A DNA stretch of 31,569 nt from Bacteroidales bacterium UBA6192 (GCA_002422725.1 DITE01000012.1:1-31569), one strand, 5' to 3'; positions 7,227-16,618 are shown, counted from the stretch's first letter. Translations and numbers: made by a program. The notes: generated from the letters alone by a model not told the origin.

Positions 7227-8144
7227 TTAGCGGATAATAGTGAATCTCCTTGAGGCTATCCACTGGCCGTTCTGCCTCACCGTGAGGAGGTAAACACCAT
7301 TTGGCAAGCCATGCAGATCGATTTTTCCCGTTTGATCCGATAAACTGCCCTGCAGGAGAGTTTCGCCCGAGGTGTTGCTCAGGACATAGCTTGTAGCAGG
7401 CTGCAGCGGTGTGCCAAGCTGCAGGTTAAGGACGTCCGTGGCAGGGTTGGGCCATGCCTTGACAAGCGATGACTTTGCTGCTTCGCCAAGTCCGGTGCCC
7501 ACGGCAAACTCAACATGGATGGTGCTGTTTTGCTGCAGGTTCACAAATTCGTAGCTGTCGATAAACCCACCGATAGACTCCCCGTTGATCTTCACATCAA
7601 ACACATGGTTTACCGGATCGGGGGTGATGAGGTAAAGCTGGTTGCTGCCATGAACCAGCTCGATGGTTCCTGATGGCTCCATGCTGCCATTGCCGGTTGA
7701 GGTGGCCACAATAGTATATATGGCCGGGGGATACAGGGTTTGTATTGTAAAGATGAAGGGATCGTTGAAAGTGCCTACTTCTCCTGCATCCTGAAATTCA
7801 ATAATTTCGTTCAGATCGGCCACCTGCCCGGTTACCGAATACCAGGCCTTAAAAGTGATGGTCTCACCCGATTGCACATCGGAACCCACGGTGAGAAACA
7901 CCAGCCCACCGGCATCTACAATAGGAGAGGCAAGTCCGCGGCATTCATTGCCCACGAAGGCAGCAACAAGATCGGCCTCCACTTCCGAAAAGCCGCCATC
8001 AATGGCAGTAAGCCTGGCCACAATCTGCATGTTAAACTGCAGGTTTGTTGGAGGGTCCCAGTCGGGAGGGGTGGCATTGGCCTGATTGGTGCAGGCCATC
8101 AGGATGAACAATATGCTCAGGAAAGAATATAGTAATGACTTCAT
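7227..8144 (-). CDS. Secreted CRG-module protein with one InlB-type repeat and sorting domain
   Basis: A 305-residue protein, the shortest of four paralogues in tandem. The export signal is at 1-24. Residues 28-135 hold the shared module (WDPPTNLQFNMQIVARL, then DLVAAFVGNECRGLASP with C68, then GLVFLTVGS and VGTFNDPF). Residues 143-213 form one divergent InlB B-type beta repeat (NGSMEPSG, VKINGESIG, STIHVEF). The C-terminus (230-305, WPNPATD to RRFTIIR) is a type A sorting domain. No function is known to me for the module. Secretion to the surface or medium is inferred from the sorting domain. The signal contains LMAC (C18), a possible lipobox, which would be unusual beside a T9SS tail. It is 35 bp downstream of the 602-residue paralogue and probably cotranscribed with it. 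Confidence 0.8.
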   Translation of the reverse strand: MKSLLYSFLSILFILMACTNQANATPPDWDPPTNLQFNMQIVARLTAIDGGFSEVEADLVAAFVGNECRGLASPIVDAGGLVFLTVGSDVQSGETITFKAWYSVTGQVADLNEIIEFQDAGEVGTFNDPFIFTIQTLYPPAIYTIVATSTGNGSMEPSGTIELVHGSNQLYLITPDPVNHVFDVKINGESIGGFIDSYEFVNLQQNSTIHVEFAVGTGLGEAAKSSLVKAWPNPATDVLNLQLGTPLQPATSYVLSNTSGETLLQGSLSDQTGKIDLHGLPNGVYLLTVRQNGQWIASRRFTIIR

Positions 8145-8179
8145 AAGATAAGTAAAAATATGATTAATACTGACTTGAG

Positions 8180-9988
8180 TTATTTAACAATCAACGAAAA
8201 GGTTTGTTGAGTGCTGGCCGAAGCGGTATGTAGTCCGCCCACAAGCCAATACAAACCTGGCTTAAGTGTTTCCCTTTCGAGCAGAAGGGAGTAATTTCCT
8301 CCTGTTCCTTTAAGCTCCTCCATCTGCCTCACAACCTGCCCCATGCTGTTGAAAAGTCTGAGGTGTATCCTGCCTGCCTCTGCAAGACGGAAATGCAATG
8401 TTGTCTGTTGGTCAAAGGGATTGGGCGAGGGGGATTCGATCCGGTTTTCAGCAGGACTGACATCAAGGTTGCCGGTCATCAGTAACAATGGATCTTGCAG
8501 TGTGCCAGCCTCTGACAAAGGTTCAAAAACAATCTGTTGGTTCAGATCGGTCATTTGGTTATGCTCAGCCGACCACAGCTTAAAGCTGACTTCTTTGCGA
8601 TTATCAGAGTCTTCGCCAATATTCATGAAAACCAATCCATCCAGTTCAGGATCAGGGGAAGCCATCCCCCGGCATTGCCCATCGATAAAGGCATAAAGTA
8701 TGTCATCATGGTTGAGCGAAGCCTGCCCTTTTTCATTCAGCAGTTTGGCTACTACCATCATGGTGTGTTGCAGGTTCCGGGGTGGATTGTAGGCTGCAGT
8801 TGTTTTGCTTGCCGGATTATTGGCTTTGGCATTCACTGTTCCATCCATCTGCCGGATATCAGGATAACTCAGCACGCTATTGTTTGCCAGTTTGATGATG
8901 TAGCCTTCTCCCGGGCACATCTCGCTGAGACTACCCACCCACATTTCGCCTGTGTAGAGTGCAAATGCATTGTGTCCGATAATTCTGTCGTTAAAAACCG
9001 GCTCTGGATCAAGGCCTGCCAAAGCATCGTTCACCAGAAGACATTGTTGCGGAAGGTAGCCTAACCAGGTGAAACCGGCATTCAGCAGGATGGGATTAAC
9101 CGGTGAACGGTTGCCAATCAGGCTGATGGACTGGGTGCTGCACAGACGCATACGATACATCGGCAGGGTGGAAAATTGTTGTAAGGTGCCAATCCAATGC
9201 TCACCTGTGTAAAGTGCAAATTCCTGCTGACCGATAATCCTGTCGTTGGCACAGGGCTCCAGTTCAGAAAACACATCGTTCAGATCCATGGAGTTCTGAA
9301 GTATGTTGATACTGAACCAATTGTATCCTTGCTCAAAATCAAGAAACAGTTGGGCTTCCTGAAAACATTCAATAAGGTAAGGGTTTGCCAGGCTGCCAAT
9401 AGTACCCTGGTTGACAAAATCGAACTGCTGGAAAGCGATGCAGCTATCGCAGCTGCTTCCATTCCACAATTTTAACTGTATTTTTTCGCCTGAAGCCTCG
9501 TTTGACCCTACGGTGAGGAACACAAGCCCGTCGAATTCAGGCATGGGCGAGGCTATTCCCCTGTATTCCTGACCAACAAATGCAGCGACAATATCGTTCG
9601 GATTGTTTGAAATTTCCTCGTTGAAAACCAGTTGTGCGACAATCTGCATATTGTATTGAAAACCAGGGGGTGCTTCCCAATCCGGGGCACATGTGAAGTG
9701 GGCAAACAAGCTGGTGTCGGCGGCAGACATGGTAAAAGTGAATGATGCCTCTTCACTCACTATTGTTCCATCTTCGCTGGTCCAGTGAACGAAGGCAAAG
9801 CCCTCGGCTGCTGTGGCGCTGATTTCAATTTCTTCCAATTCGATGTACTCACCCGAGCCGCTAAGCACTCCTCCCTCAGCCGGAATGGCAGCGAGACTGA
9901 GTGTGTAGGTCGGATTAGACTGCGCCTGCATTTGCAGGGAGACGCAGCATAACAGCATGACCAGAAATATGTGTATTGATTTTATCAT
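8180..9988 (-). CDS. Secreted CRG-module protein with tandem W..G repeats and sorting domain
   Basis: A 602-residue protein. Signal peptide 1-23 (QMQAQ). An InlB-type repeat (28-98) is followed by a first shared module (103-205) in which the usual ECRG is EYRG (Y142 replaces Cys). Two tandem segments of about 75 residues (220-295 and 304-376) share GYNWFS or GFTWLG, NDRIIG, FALYTGE, and W(I/V)G(T/S)L. A second module (400-505) has the normal GQCRGMASP (C439). The sorting domain begins SPSPNPFDQQ (519) and ends SLIVK. Binding partner and role are unknown; the architecture suggests an extracellular binding or structural protein. The gap to the 921-residue gene upstream is 104 bp with no evident terminator, and 35 bp to the 305-residue gene downstream, so these three may form one transcript. 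Confidence 0.8.
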   Translation of the reverse strand: MIKSIHIFLVMLLCCVSLQMQAQSNPTYTLSLAAIPAEGGVLSGSGEYIELEEIEISATAAEGFAFVHWTSEDGTIVSEEASFTFTMSAADTSLFAHFTCAPDWEAPPGFQYNMQIVAQLVFNEEISNNPNDIVAAFVGQEYRGIASPMPEFDGLVFLTVGSNEASGEKIQLKLWNGSSCDSCIAFQQFDFVNQGTIGSLANPYLIECFQEAQLFLDFEQGYNWFSINILQNSMDLNDVFSELEPCANDRIIGQQEFALYTGEHWIGTLQQFSTLPMYRMRLCSTQSISLIGNRSPVNPILLNAGFTWLGYLPQQCLLVNDALAGLDPEPVFNDRIIGHNAFALYTGEMWVGSLSEMCPGEGYIIKLANNSVLSYPDIRQMDGTVNAKANNPASKTTAAYNPPRNLQHTMMVVAKLLNEKGQASLNHDDILYAFIDGQCRGMASPDPELDGLVFMNIGEDSDNRKEVSFKLWSAEHNQMTDLNQQIVFEPLSEAGTLQDPLLLMTGNLDVSPAENRIESPSPNPFDQQTTLHFRLAEAGRIHLRLFNSMGQVVRQMEELKGTGGNYSLLLERETLKPGLYWLVGGLHTASASTQQTFSLIVK

Positions 9989-10092
9989 GAGGTGTTTACA
10001 TCCTTAATTCAATGTTTTAGCGACCGCTTTGTTCAACCTGTTTTGTGTCTGGATAAATATTGATTTTGTTGCATGATTCAAATTCATGGGCA

Positions 10093-12858
10093 TTATTGTT
10101 TGCTGAACTTTTTCAATATAGCGGGCTGGTTTTCCAAAATAATTTTCAACAGGTACAAACCGGGTGGTATGTCGCCGGTTTCCAGCATAAATTTGTTTTC
10201 ATTCTGTGTCCAGCTTCTGAGCAACTTTCCTTCTATATTGATCAGCTCGATATGTATGTTTTCGTTCGGTTTGTTGTCGGGATAAATGCTTATCGCAACA
10301 AATTCCCCGGCAGGATTGGGATACAATCCAACATGGGTTTTAGCTAAGTTGTCTAAATCTATGCCGGTATCGAGTCCGAATTCAACATGAATGACGTTGT
10401 CGGAATTCACGTTTTCGAAGGTGTAGTTGTTGACAGGGTCAATGGAAATTCCATTAACAATCAGTTCTTTGACCAGAAACCCCGGATTGGGAGTAAATGT
10501 AAAATCAATGGTATCGCCATGTGAAACCACAAGCTGGCCTTCGGGAATCATCGTTCCGTTGGCTGAGGAGCTTGCCTGAATGAGATAGGTAACTTCTTCG
10601 AAACTAAAAATGAATGGTTCGGGCATGGTGCCAATTTCCGACATGCTGACGAATTCAATGATCTCGTTCAGGTTAACAATGAGGTTCAGGTTTTCGAGAT
10701 ACACTTTGAAAGTGATAATTTCACCTGTGTGTATGTTGGAGTTGATAGTGAGGAACATCAGTCCGTCAAACTCGGCAAAAGGATGGGCAATGCCCCTGCA
10801 TTCCAAACCCGAAAAGGCAGCCACCATATCTTCGGGATGAAGCGAAAAGCTGCTGTCGGGCAGCATGAGCTTCGCCACCATCTGCATATTGTATTCAAGG
10901 TTAAGCCTTGGTGTCCAGGCTGGCGGTCCTGAGTCGGTGAACAGGGCAGTGGCTGAAAGGTTTTCGGTGATATTCAGATCCGACCGCGGGTTCTGGTAAC
11001 TGCCATCGCTCCAGCCAAGAAAGATGTATCCGGGGTTTGAAAGGGCCAGAACAGGAGTTCCATTTCCGCCATGTTCAACATATTGCAGGGTGTCGCCTGC
11101 CAGGAAACCATTTGGACCTGAGAAATAGCGCAAGGTATAGGAGGTTACTTCAAATAAGGCTTCAATAGTGTGGTCCGCAGCCACATTCACAAACTGGTAG
11201 ATGGAAACCGGGCCAATTGAAACACCGTCTATTTTAACATCTGCAATCGAACTGCCTTCATTTGGGGTGATGATAAAAGTAGGACTTGTTCCTTCGAAAA
11301 CCACCACTTCGCCTGAGGGCGAAACAGATCCGTTCGCATCAGCGGTTGCACTAATGGTGTAGGTGTTTAAGGCAAATTGTGCCACCACATTGATGTTGCC
11401 GGTTACATCCAGGTCAGTGCGCGGGTTGTCGGTGACACTGTCGCTCCATTGTTCAAAGTGGTAACTAAAAGTAGGAACAGCAAGCACCGGACTTCCATCA
11501 CCACCATGGGGAACAGTCTGAACCAGGTTGCCAACAAGGCTGCCACCGCTTCCGGCATTATAGACCAGCGTATAGCTTCGCAGGCTAAAGGTAACATGAA
11601 TGCTATGGTTACTGGTTACATTGGTAAAGGTGTAAGTTTCAACGGGTCCGATACCCGTTCCGTCGACCACCACATTGGCTACCTGATACCCCACATTGGG
11701 AATCATCGTGAAGACGATATCACCACCTTGTTCAACAAGGGCATTGCCCGAAGGCGAAATATTGCCGTTTGCCCCGGCGGTGGCATTGATGGTGAAGGTG
11801 TTGATAGAGAAAATAGCTGAAACGTTTATTTCAGCCATAACATTCATGTCTGTGCGCGGATTGCTGTAAACGCCATCGCTCCATCGGATAAACTGATAAC
11901 CGGTGTTGGGAATAGCTGTAACCGGTGAGCCATTTCCTCCATGCGGAACAGTTTGCTGGGTTTGTCCTGAGAGGGAGCCGTTATTTCCTGCTGTATAGGT
12001 AAGTGTGTAGGAATCAACGCCCAATGTGGCTGAAATTATTTTATTTTCAGTCACATTCAGGTCAATACGTGGGTTACTTGTTACTCCATCGTCCCATTCA
12101 ACGAAAAAATAGCCCTGATCAGGAATCACTGTAACAGGTGTTCCATTGCCTCCATGCTGCACAAGCTGATAGGTGTTTCCCTGGATTGAGCCATTTGCCC
12201 AGACGATGTAGGCCAAAAAATAGGTCCTGACCATAAAAGTAACCTGAATGGTGTGATTTTGGGTTACTCCGCTGAAAAGGTATTGATTTGGAGCGCCAAC
12301 GCTTACCCCATCCACAATTACATTGGCCACCTGAAAGCCGGTGTTGGGTGTAAAGGTAAACAATTGACTACCGCCAAAGGGAACATTGATTTGCCCCGAA
12401 GGGCTGATGCTTCCATTGGCTCCGGCTGTTGCTGTGATGTTATTGCTTGTTGTGACAAACGTAAAAACAACAGGGTTACTCAGTGTGCCAACCTGACTTC
12501 CACTAACGAAGGGGATTAACTGTATGAGGGCGACTTCCAGATCATATTCGGAAAGATAGGCGCGAAAATTAATGACTTCGCCCGAGGGGGTGTTTGAGCC
12601 TATTGTGATAAAAATAAACTGATCCAGGTTAGGGTCGCGTACACCGATACCCCGGCATTGTGTTCCAACAAATCCGGCTACCAGGTCGTTGGGATTGTTG
12701 GAGAAACTATTGTCGGCAAGCCTGAGCTTGGCAACAATTTGCATATTATATTGCAGATTAGGTTCTGGAATCCAGTCGGGAGGCGCTGAAGAACCCACGA
12801 TGGGGTTAATCAGAAAAGTGAGTAAAAAGACCATCAGGTTTAATGCACTGAACCTCAT
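10093..12858 (-). CDS. Large secreted CRG-module protein with eight InlB-type beta repeats
   Basis: A 921-residue protein. Signal peptide about 1-24. A first shared module (about 27-140, with GTQCRGIG) is followed by seven beta repeats of two alternating kinds. Type A has NG.ISPSG...V.VDG.S(V/I)G...HTI.V.F (Divergent InlB B-repeat-like). Type B has NGSL.G....VPHGGNG(S/T)PV.A.P..GY.F..W.DG...NPR.D. The order read from the protein is A-B-B-A-B-A-B, then a second module (LECRGIAHP), one more type A repeat, and a sorting domain (YPNPAGEF to KKFSKQ). Such repeats usually form elongated stalks, so this may be a surface adhesin or matrix protein (inference). It belongs to the paralogue array. A plausible promoter lies about 55 nt upstream. 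Confidence 0.8.
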   Translation of the reverse strand: MRFSALNLMVFLLTFLINPIVGSSAPPDWIPEPNLQYNMQIVAKLRLADNSFSNNPNDLVAGFVGTQCRGIGVRDPNLDQFIFITIGSNTPSGEVINFRAYLSEYDLEVALIQLIPFVSGSQVGTLSNPVVFTFVTTSNNITATAGANGSISPSGQINVPFGGSQLFTFTPNTGFQVANVIVDGVSVGAPNQYLFSGVTQNHTIQVTFMVRTYFLAYIVWANGSIQGNTYQLVQHGGNGTPVTVIPDQGYFFVEWDDGVTSNPRIDLNVTENKIISATLGVDSYTLTYTAGNNGSLSGQTQQTVPHGGNGSPVTAIPNTGYQFIRWSDGVYSNPRTDMNVMAEINVSAIFSINTFTINATAGANGNISPSGNALVEQGGDIVFTMIPNVGYQVANVVVDGTGIGPVETYTFTNVTSNHSIHVTFSLRSYTLVYNAGSGGSLVGNLVQTVPHGGDGSPVLAVPTFSYHFEQWSDSVTDNPRTDLDVTGNINVVAQFALNTYTISATADANGSVSPSGEVVVFEGTSPTFIITPNEGSSIADVKIDGVSIGPVSIYQFVNVAADHTIEALFEVTSYTLRYFSGPNGFLAGDTLQYVEHGGNGTPVLALSNPGYIFLGWSDGSYQNPRSDLNITENLSATALFTDSGPPAWTPRLNLEYNMQMVAKLMLPDSSFSLHPEDMVAAFSGLECRGIAHPFAEFDGLMFLTINSNIHTGEIITFKVYLENLNLIVNLNEIIEFVSMSEIGTMPEPFIFSFEEVTYLIQASSSANGTMIPEGQLVVSHGDTIDFTFTPNPGFLVKELIVNGISIDPVNNYTFENVNSDNVIHVEFGLDTGIDLDNLAKTHVGLYPNPAGEFVAISIYPDNKPNENIHIELINIEGKLLRSWTQNENKFMLETGDIPPGLYLLKIILENQPAILKKFSKQ

Positions 12859-12913
12859 ATGCTGGTTGAATATCAGTTGTATTGGTACACAGTTTTAAAT
12901 TAAAACAAGGCGT

Positions 12914-12943
12914 TAAATATAGGCATATTTAAATGAATGCAAC
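12914..12943 (-). promoter_or_regulatory. Candidate Bacteroidota-type promoter for the 921-residue gene
   Basis: On the minus strand GTTG (12943-12940) is followed after 18 nt by TATATTTA (12921-12914), close to the TTTG / TAnnTTTG arrangement. The leader would be about 50 nt. Found by eye in AT-rich DNA, so only tentative. Confidence 0.4.
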
Positions 12944-13128
12944 ATTTGAGCAGTCAAAAAGATATACACGATTTTTCAACGGTAATAAGTGTGAATTAAT
13001 GGTTCTTTAAAGACCTCTCAAGCTTAGTCTGATCTTAAATCGGAAATCATTCATTTTTTAATCGTAAATATATACAATTCATAGATTTCCTATCTCCTGT
13101 TTCCGATTTCCGATGTGGCTTTTTGGTA

Positions 13129-13283
13129 ACGGTGGTTTCGGCTACGCTCAACCACCATTATTGGTGAATCATTGCTATTTGAATTCGTTCTGCGAATCAG
13201 CTATTCCGGTGGTTGAGCGTAGCCGAAACAACCGGAGAAGACATAGCCGAAACCGCCGGGGAACTCCGCTCAACCACCATGGA
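13129..13283 (+). repeat. REPIN-like palindromic element, diverged copy 4
   Basis: About 7 kb from the other copies. It starts with the same ACGGTGGTTTCGGCT left arm, keeps GGTGAATCATT, the TTCG..TCTGCGAATCAGCTA centre and the right arm CCGGTGGTTGAGCG (to 13235), but lacks the inner half-copy. Two further degenerate arms follow (CCGAAACCGCCGG, then CCGCTCAACCACC). It lies 3' of the 886-residue gene, just past its terminator, in a 493-bp intergenic region that otherwise holds only AT-rich DNA and the candidate promoter at 12914-12943. Confidence 0.8.
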
Positions 13284-13290
13284 CTAAACT

Positions 13291-13327
13291 TTTAAAAAAA
13301 AACCGGCGGGCCATTTGGCTCGCCGGT
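13291..13327 (-). terminator. Rho-independent terminator after the 886-residue gene
   Basis: In the minus strand ACCGGCG (13327-13321), extended by GCC/GGC after one mismatch, pairs with CGCCGGT (13308-13302) around an AAAT loop and is followed by a run of T. It lies 25 nt after the stop codon and separates this gene from the 921-residue gene. Confidence 0.8.
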
Positions 13328-13351
13328 CATTCTCGTAAAGGTGTTTAAGTA

Positions 13352-16012
13352 TTAGTTAATGATCAGTGTTCCGGTCTGTTGGTTGTTGTCAACCCTGATT
13401 ACATAGAAGTACATGCCAGCCTGAAGGTTTTCCCTTTCGATGGCGATGCTGTGGCTTCCGGCACTGTTTCTGCTTTCGGTCATGTTTTTAACCAATTGGC
13501 CCATGCTGTTGTAAACCTTCACATTAATTTGTCCGGCCTTGTTGAGGCTGAAGGGGATCATGGTCTGGTCGTTGAATGGATTTGGATAAGGCTGACCTAT
13601 GGTAAATGAATGGTCGTTGATTCCGGTTGTGCCCATTACAATTGGGAAAGGATATTCAATGTCACCAACCATGGCTAGGTCTGTGAAATTCACCTTTGCA
13701 TCTACGGTGTAAAGCTGCTGCATGGCATCAATCCAAACCTTGAAGCTGACTTCTTCTCCTGCTGCTTCGTTTGAACCGATACTCAGGAAGATGAGGCCAT
13801 TGTGTTCGGCAATCGGGGTGGCCATACCACGTACTTCGCCATTAATGTAGGCATACACCACATCATTTTGATTGAGAGAAATCTCGTTTTCGTTCAGTTG
13901 TAATTTAGCGAGCACATTCATGGTGTAAAGGGGATTCTGAAGAACGTTCAAACCTGCAGGATTATATTCTTTCGTTCCCTGATTGCCATTGTTTGAAAGC
14001 TGCATGTTGCTCACAGGATAGTTGAGCACATTGGCGCTGGCCAGGTTGATCACGTATCCACCACCAGGGCACAATTGTGAAAGGCTTCCAATCCATGAAG
14101 TGCCTGTATATACAGAGAATGAAGACTGACCAATAATCCTGTCATTTGTTGCAGGAGCATTATCAAAGGACAAAGCAGTATTTACTGCAATACATTCCTG
14201 AGGAAGGAAACCAAGCCAGGTGAAACCTGGACCCAGATTAATAGGTTCAACTTCTATAGGAGCACCAGTCAGTTCCAGAGTGTTGGCATTTGTCAGTCGC
14301 ATCCTGTAGGATTTCTTGAAGTCAATGTTGGCAAGACTTCCTGCCCATGTTGTCCCAGTCCAAAGGGCAAAATTGTTTTGTCCAATAATTCTGTCGTTGT
14401 CAGCAAGGTCACCAGTTTCAATATATGGATCATCAAATATACTGTTGACTGCGGCACTTCCAATGTTCAGGTTAACGCTGAACCAAGTGAATCCACCCGC
14501 ACTAAGTGAAACATCAAGATTGGCTTCACAATGAATCTGATAAGGATTTGCAATGGTGCCTAATTGTGTATTTGACTGGAAATTGAGGGTTGGTGCTACA
14601 GGGCATACAACGCCTGTTTCGCTGTTCCACATCCTCAGTGTGATCACATCTCCATTTGGAGAATTTGAGCCTGCTGTCAGGAAAACCAGATTGGAATTGT
14701 TGGGCATAGGAGAAGCAACACCGCGACATTCCCAATCTTCTACCAATGGATCCGGGTCGAGGTCAACGAATGCACCTACAAGGTCATTGGGATTGGATGA
14801 GATTCCGTCATTAAAAATCATCACACCAAGGATGGTCATTGAATGACCTAGGTTGGGTACAGGAGTAAAACCAACCGGAATGAAGAATGCAGTGAGTGTA
14901 ATATCAGAAGCTGCAACTACTGTTCTGGGATTTGAAGTGTTACCATCACTCCAGAAACCAAACTGATAAAGCAGTTCATCGTCAGGAACAGCCTTTACTG
15001 CAGTGGCATTTGCTCCATGGCTTACATTGAGTTGTTCAATTGTTTCTTCCTGATCAATCAATGGTACAGGGTCATCAATTATATTTAAAGTAATAAAACC
15101 ATTGTCTCCTGCAGTGAATGTAAGATCGTAGGTGTTGATGGCAAAACTGGCGGTAACAGTAATGTTTGCGATTACGTTTGTGTCGCCGCGTGGATTTTCT
15201 GTGCTGCCACCTGTCCAGGAAGTAAAGTGATATCCTGTATTTGGCACTGCAGTAACCACTGTTCCATTGCTGCCATGATTAACAGTTTGAGGCGAGGTTC
15301 CCGATAAAGTGCCATTAGCGCCGGCAGTATAAGTCAAGGTGTACGTATTTATGGTAAAGGTAGCCTCAATAGTATGGTTTACTGTAACATTAGTAAAGGT
15401 GTAGGTGTTGGTTCCATCATCATAATTGACATCCGTGTCAAGGTCGATTGGTACATCGTCAACTTCAAGAGCCGACAGGCTGTGTCCAACAGTAGGTGTG
15501 AATGTAAACACCTGATTGTCGCCATAATCAACAGACACTGCACCTGATGGGGTAATGGTTCCACTGCCTGTTGCTGAAGCGCCAATGTTTAATGGATCGG
15601 GGGTAATAGTCAACTGATATGGTGTTGCATAGGAACCGACAGTTGTGTTAGAAACAAAACCAATTGTTTCATTCAGGTTGACTACCACATTAGTGCCAGC
15701 GAGATATGCACGAAAAGTCACCGTTTCGCCAGATGCAACATTTGAGCCAATATTCATGTAAATACGACCCTCATTTGCCCCTGGTGTAGGGGAGGCAACA
15801 CCACGACATTCATTGCCAACAAATGCTCCAACGACATCATTGCCGTTGATGGAATAGACTGTGGGAGGTAGGTTGAGATATAACCTCGCAGTCAACGTCA
15901 TGGTGTTCTGCAAATTAGGTACAGGAGTCCAGTTCGGATTTTGTGCAAACACCGAAATGCTTCCAAATAAAACAATCAGCAATAAAGCTGAAGTACGTAA
16001 CAGTTTTTTCAT
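13352..16012 (-). CDS. Large secreted protein with three CRG modules and sorting domain
   Basis: An 886-residue protein. Signal peptide 1-24 (SISVFAQ). Module 1 spans 27-137 (VGNECRGVASP, C69). One type A (142-219) and two type B beta repeats (223-290, 294-377) follow. Module 2 spans 381-493 (DWECRGVASP, C429, with a short acidic insertion before it). Two tandem W..G segments (507-583, 596-666; NDRIIGQ, F.(L/V)(W/Y)TGT.W) are very like those of the 602-residue paralogue. Module 3 spans 684-793, where Cys is replaced (GEVRGMATP, V728). The sorting domain begins QPYPNPFNDQ (807). The last two thirds have the same domain order as the 602-residue protein, so the two share an ancestor by duplication. 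Function unknown; extracellular location is inferred. It has its own terminator. Confidence 0.82.
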   Translation of the reverse strand: MKKLLRTSALLLIVLFGSISVFAQNPNWTPVPNLQNTMTLTARLYLNLPPTVYSINGNDVVGAFVGNECRGVASPTPGANEGRIYMNIGSNVASGETVTFRAYLAGTNVVVNLNETIGFVSNTTVGSYATPYQLTITPDPLNIGASATGSGTITPSGAVSVDYGDNQVFTFTPTVGHSLSALEVDDVPIDLDTDVNYDDGTNTYTFTNVTVNHTIEATFTINTYTLTYTAGANGTLSGTSPQTVNHGSNGTVVTAVPNTGYHFTSWTGGSTENPRGDTNVIANITVTASFAINTYDLTFTAGDNGFITLNIIDDPVPLIDQEETIEQLNVSHGANATAVKAVPDDELLYQFGFWSDGNTSNPRTVVAASDITLTAFFIPVGFTPVPNLGHSMTILGVMIFNDGISSNPNDLVGAFVDLDPDPLVEDWECRGVASPMPNNSNLVFLTAGSNSPNGDVITLRMWNSETGVVCPVAPTLNFQSNTQLGTIANPYQIHCEANLDVSLSAGGFTWFSVNLNIGSAAVNSIFDDPYIETGDLADNDRIIGQNNFALWTGTTWAGSLANIDFKKSYRMRLTNANTLELTGAPIEVEPINLGPGFTWLGFLPQECIAVNTALSFDNAPATNDRIIGQSSFSVYTGTSWIGSLSQLCPGGGYVINLASANVLNYPVSNMQLSNNGNQGTKEYNPAGLNVLQNPLYTMNVLAKLQLNENEISLNQNDVVYAYINGEVRGMATPIAEHNGLIFLSIGSNEAAGEEVSFKVWIDAMQQLYTVDAKVNFTDLAMVGDIEYPFPIVMGTTGINDHSFTIGQPYPNPFNDQTMIPFSLNKAGQINVKVYNSMGQLVKNMTESRNSAGSHSIAIERENLQAGMYFYVIRVDNNQQTGTLIIN

Positions 16013-16618
16013 GGGAAACGTGTTTTAAATTTAATGTATTTAAAAAATTGGTTAGTAATTCCTGATGTTGTTAAGATACGGAATCGCTTGTTTCCCACAT
16101 GAAAAGTTTAAAAGAACGTATTATTCTACATAAGAAAGTACGAATGTAATGGAATTTTTGAATGGCAATATTAATTTTGAATGAAAATATGAACATTTTT
16201 ATGAACAGATCTCTGGCCTTAATCAAAACCTTTTATTTAATGTGCATAAGATCAATAGATAAGCGTTTATGACCTTATTCATAATCATTATAAATAAATT
16301 TTCATGAGGCTACAAAAATTTTCATTATTTCTTCGTGAATTGATCAAAATGAGTGGGTTTACTCTTCGAAAATACAATTTTAATCTGTGCTGATTACCAA
16401 ACTTAATAATTCCATCACGGTTTTCTCAGGGGGGGGGGCCCTCCACACCTATGGGCAATTGAGTCAGCTTCGTGTGTTGGTTTCAGGTAGTTAGCCTTAA
16501 GCAAGCCGAAACGGGAGATGTTTGAAGATTCTCAAGCTGGTGTGGCGGTTTTTGTGGGCTACACTGCAAATCACTTCATGAGCCGATACCGACAAAAGCC
16601 TTTTGCAGATATTCGGAT
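16013..16618. other. 606-bp intergenic region with a G10 tract and composition step
   Basis: No convincing gene. The part next to the 886-residue gene (16013-16428) is strongly AT-rich and must contain that gene's promoter, but I could not fix it. A run of ten G (16429-16438) then marks a sudden change to more GC-balanced DNA (16439-16618), which has stops in all frames I read and no clear terminator hairpin for the DUF2304 gene. A 7-bp inverted pair CCACACC (16443-16449) and GGTGTGG (16539-16545) is probably chance. Confidence 0.5.

Noticed and set aside
7057..7263. 68-residue ORF on the minus strand
   Set aside because: It is an out-of-frame reading across the orphan sorting-domain remnant and the end of the 305-residue gene.
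13113..13295. 60-residue ORF with GYAQPP and VVERSRN
   Set aside because: It is a translation of REP-like copy 4; the peptide follows the palindromes and has no gene-like features.
16439..16618. Insertion-sequence end or decayed transposase
   Set aside because: No coding frame, terminal inverted repeats or target duplication could be shown; only a 7-bp inverted pair.
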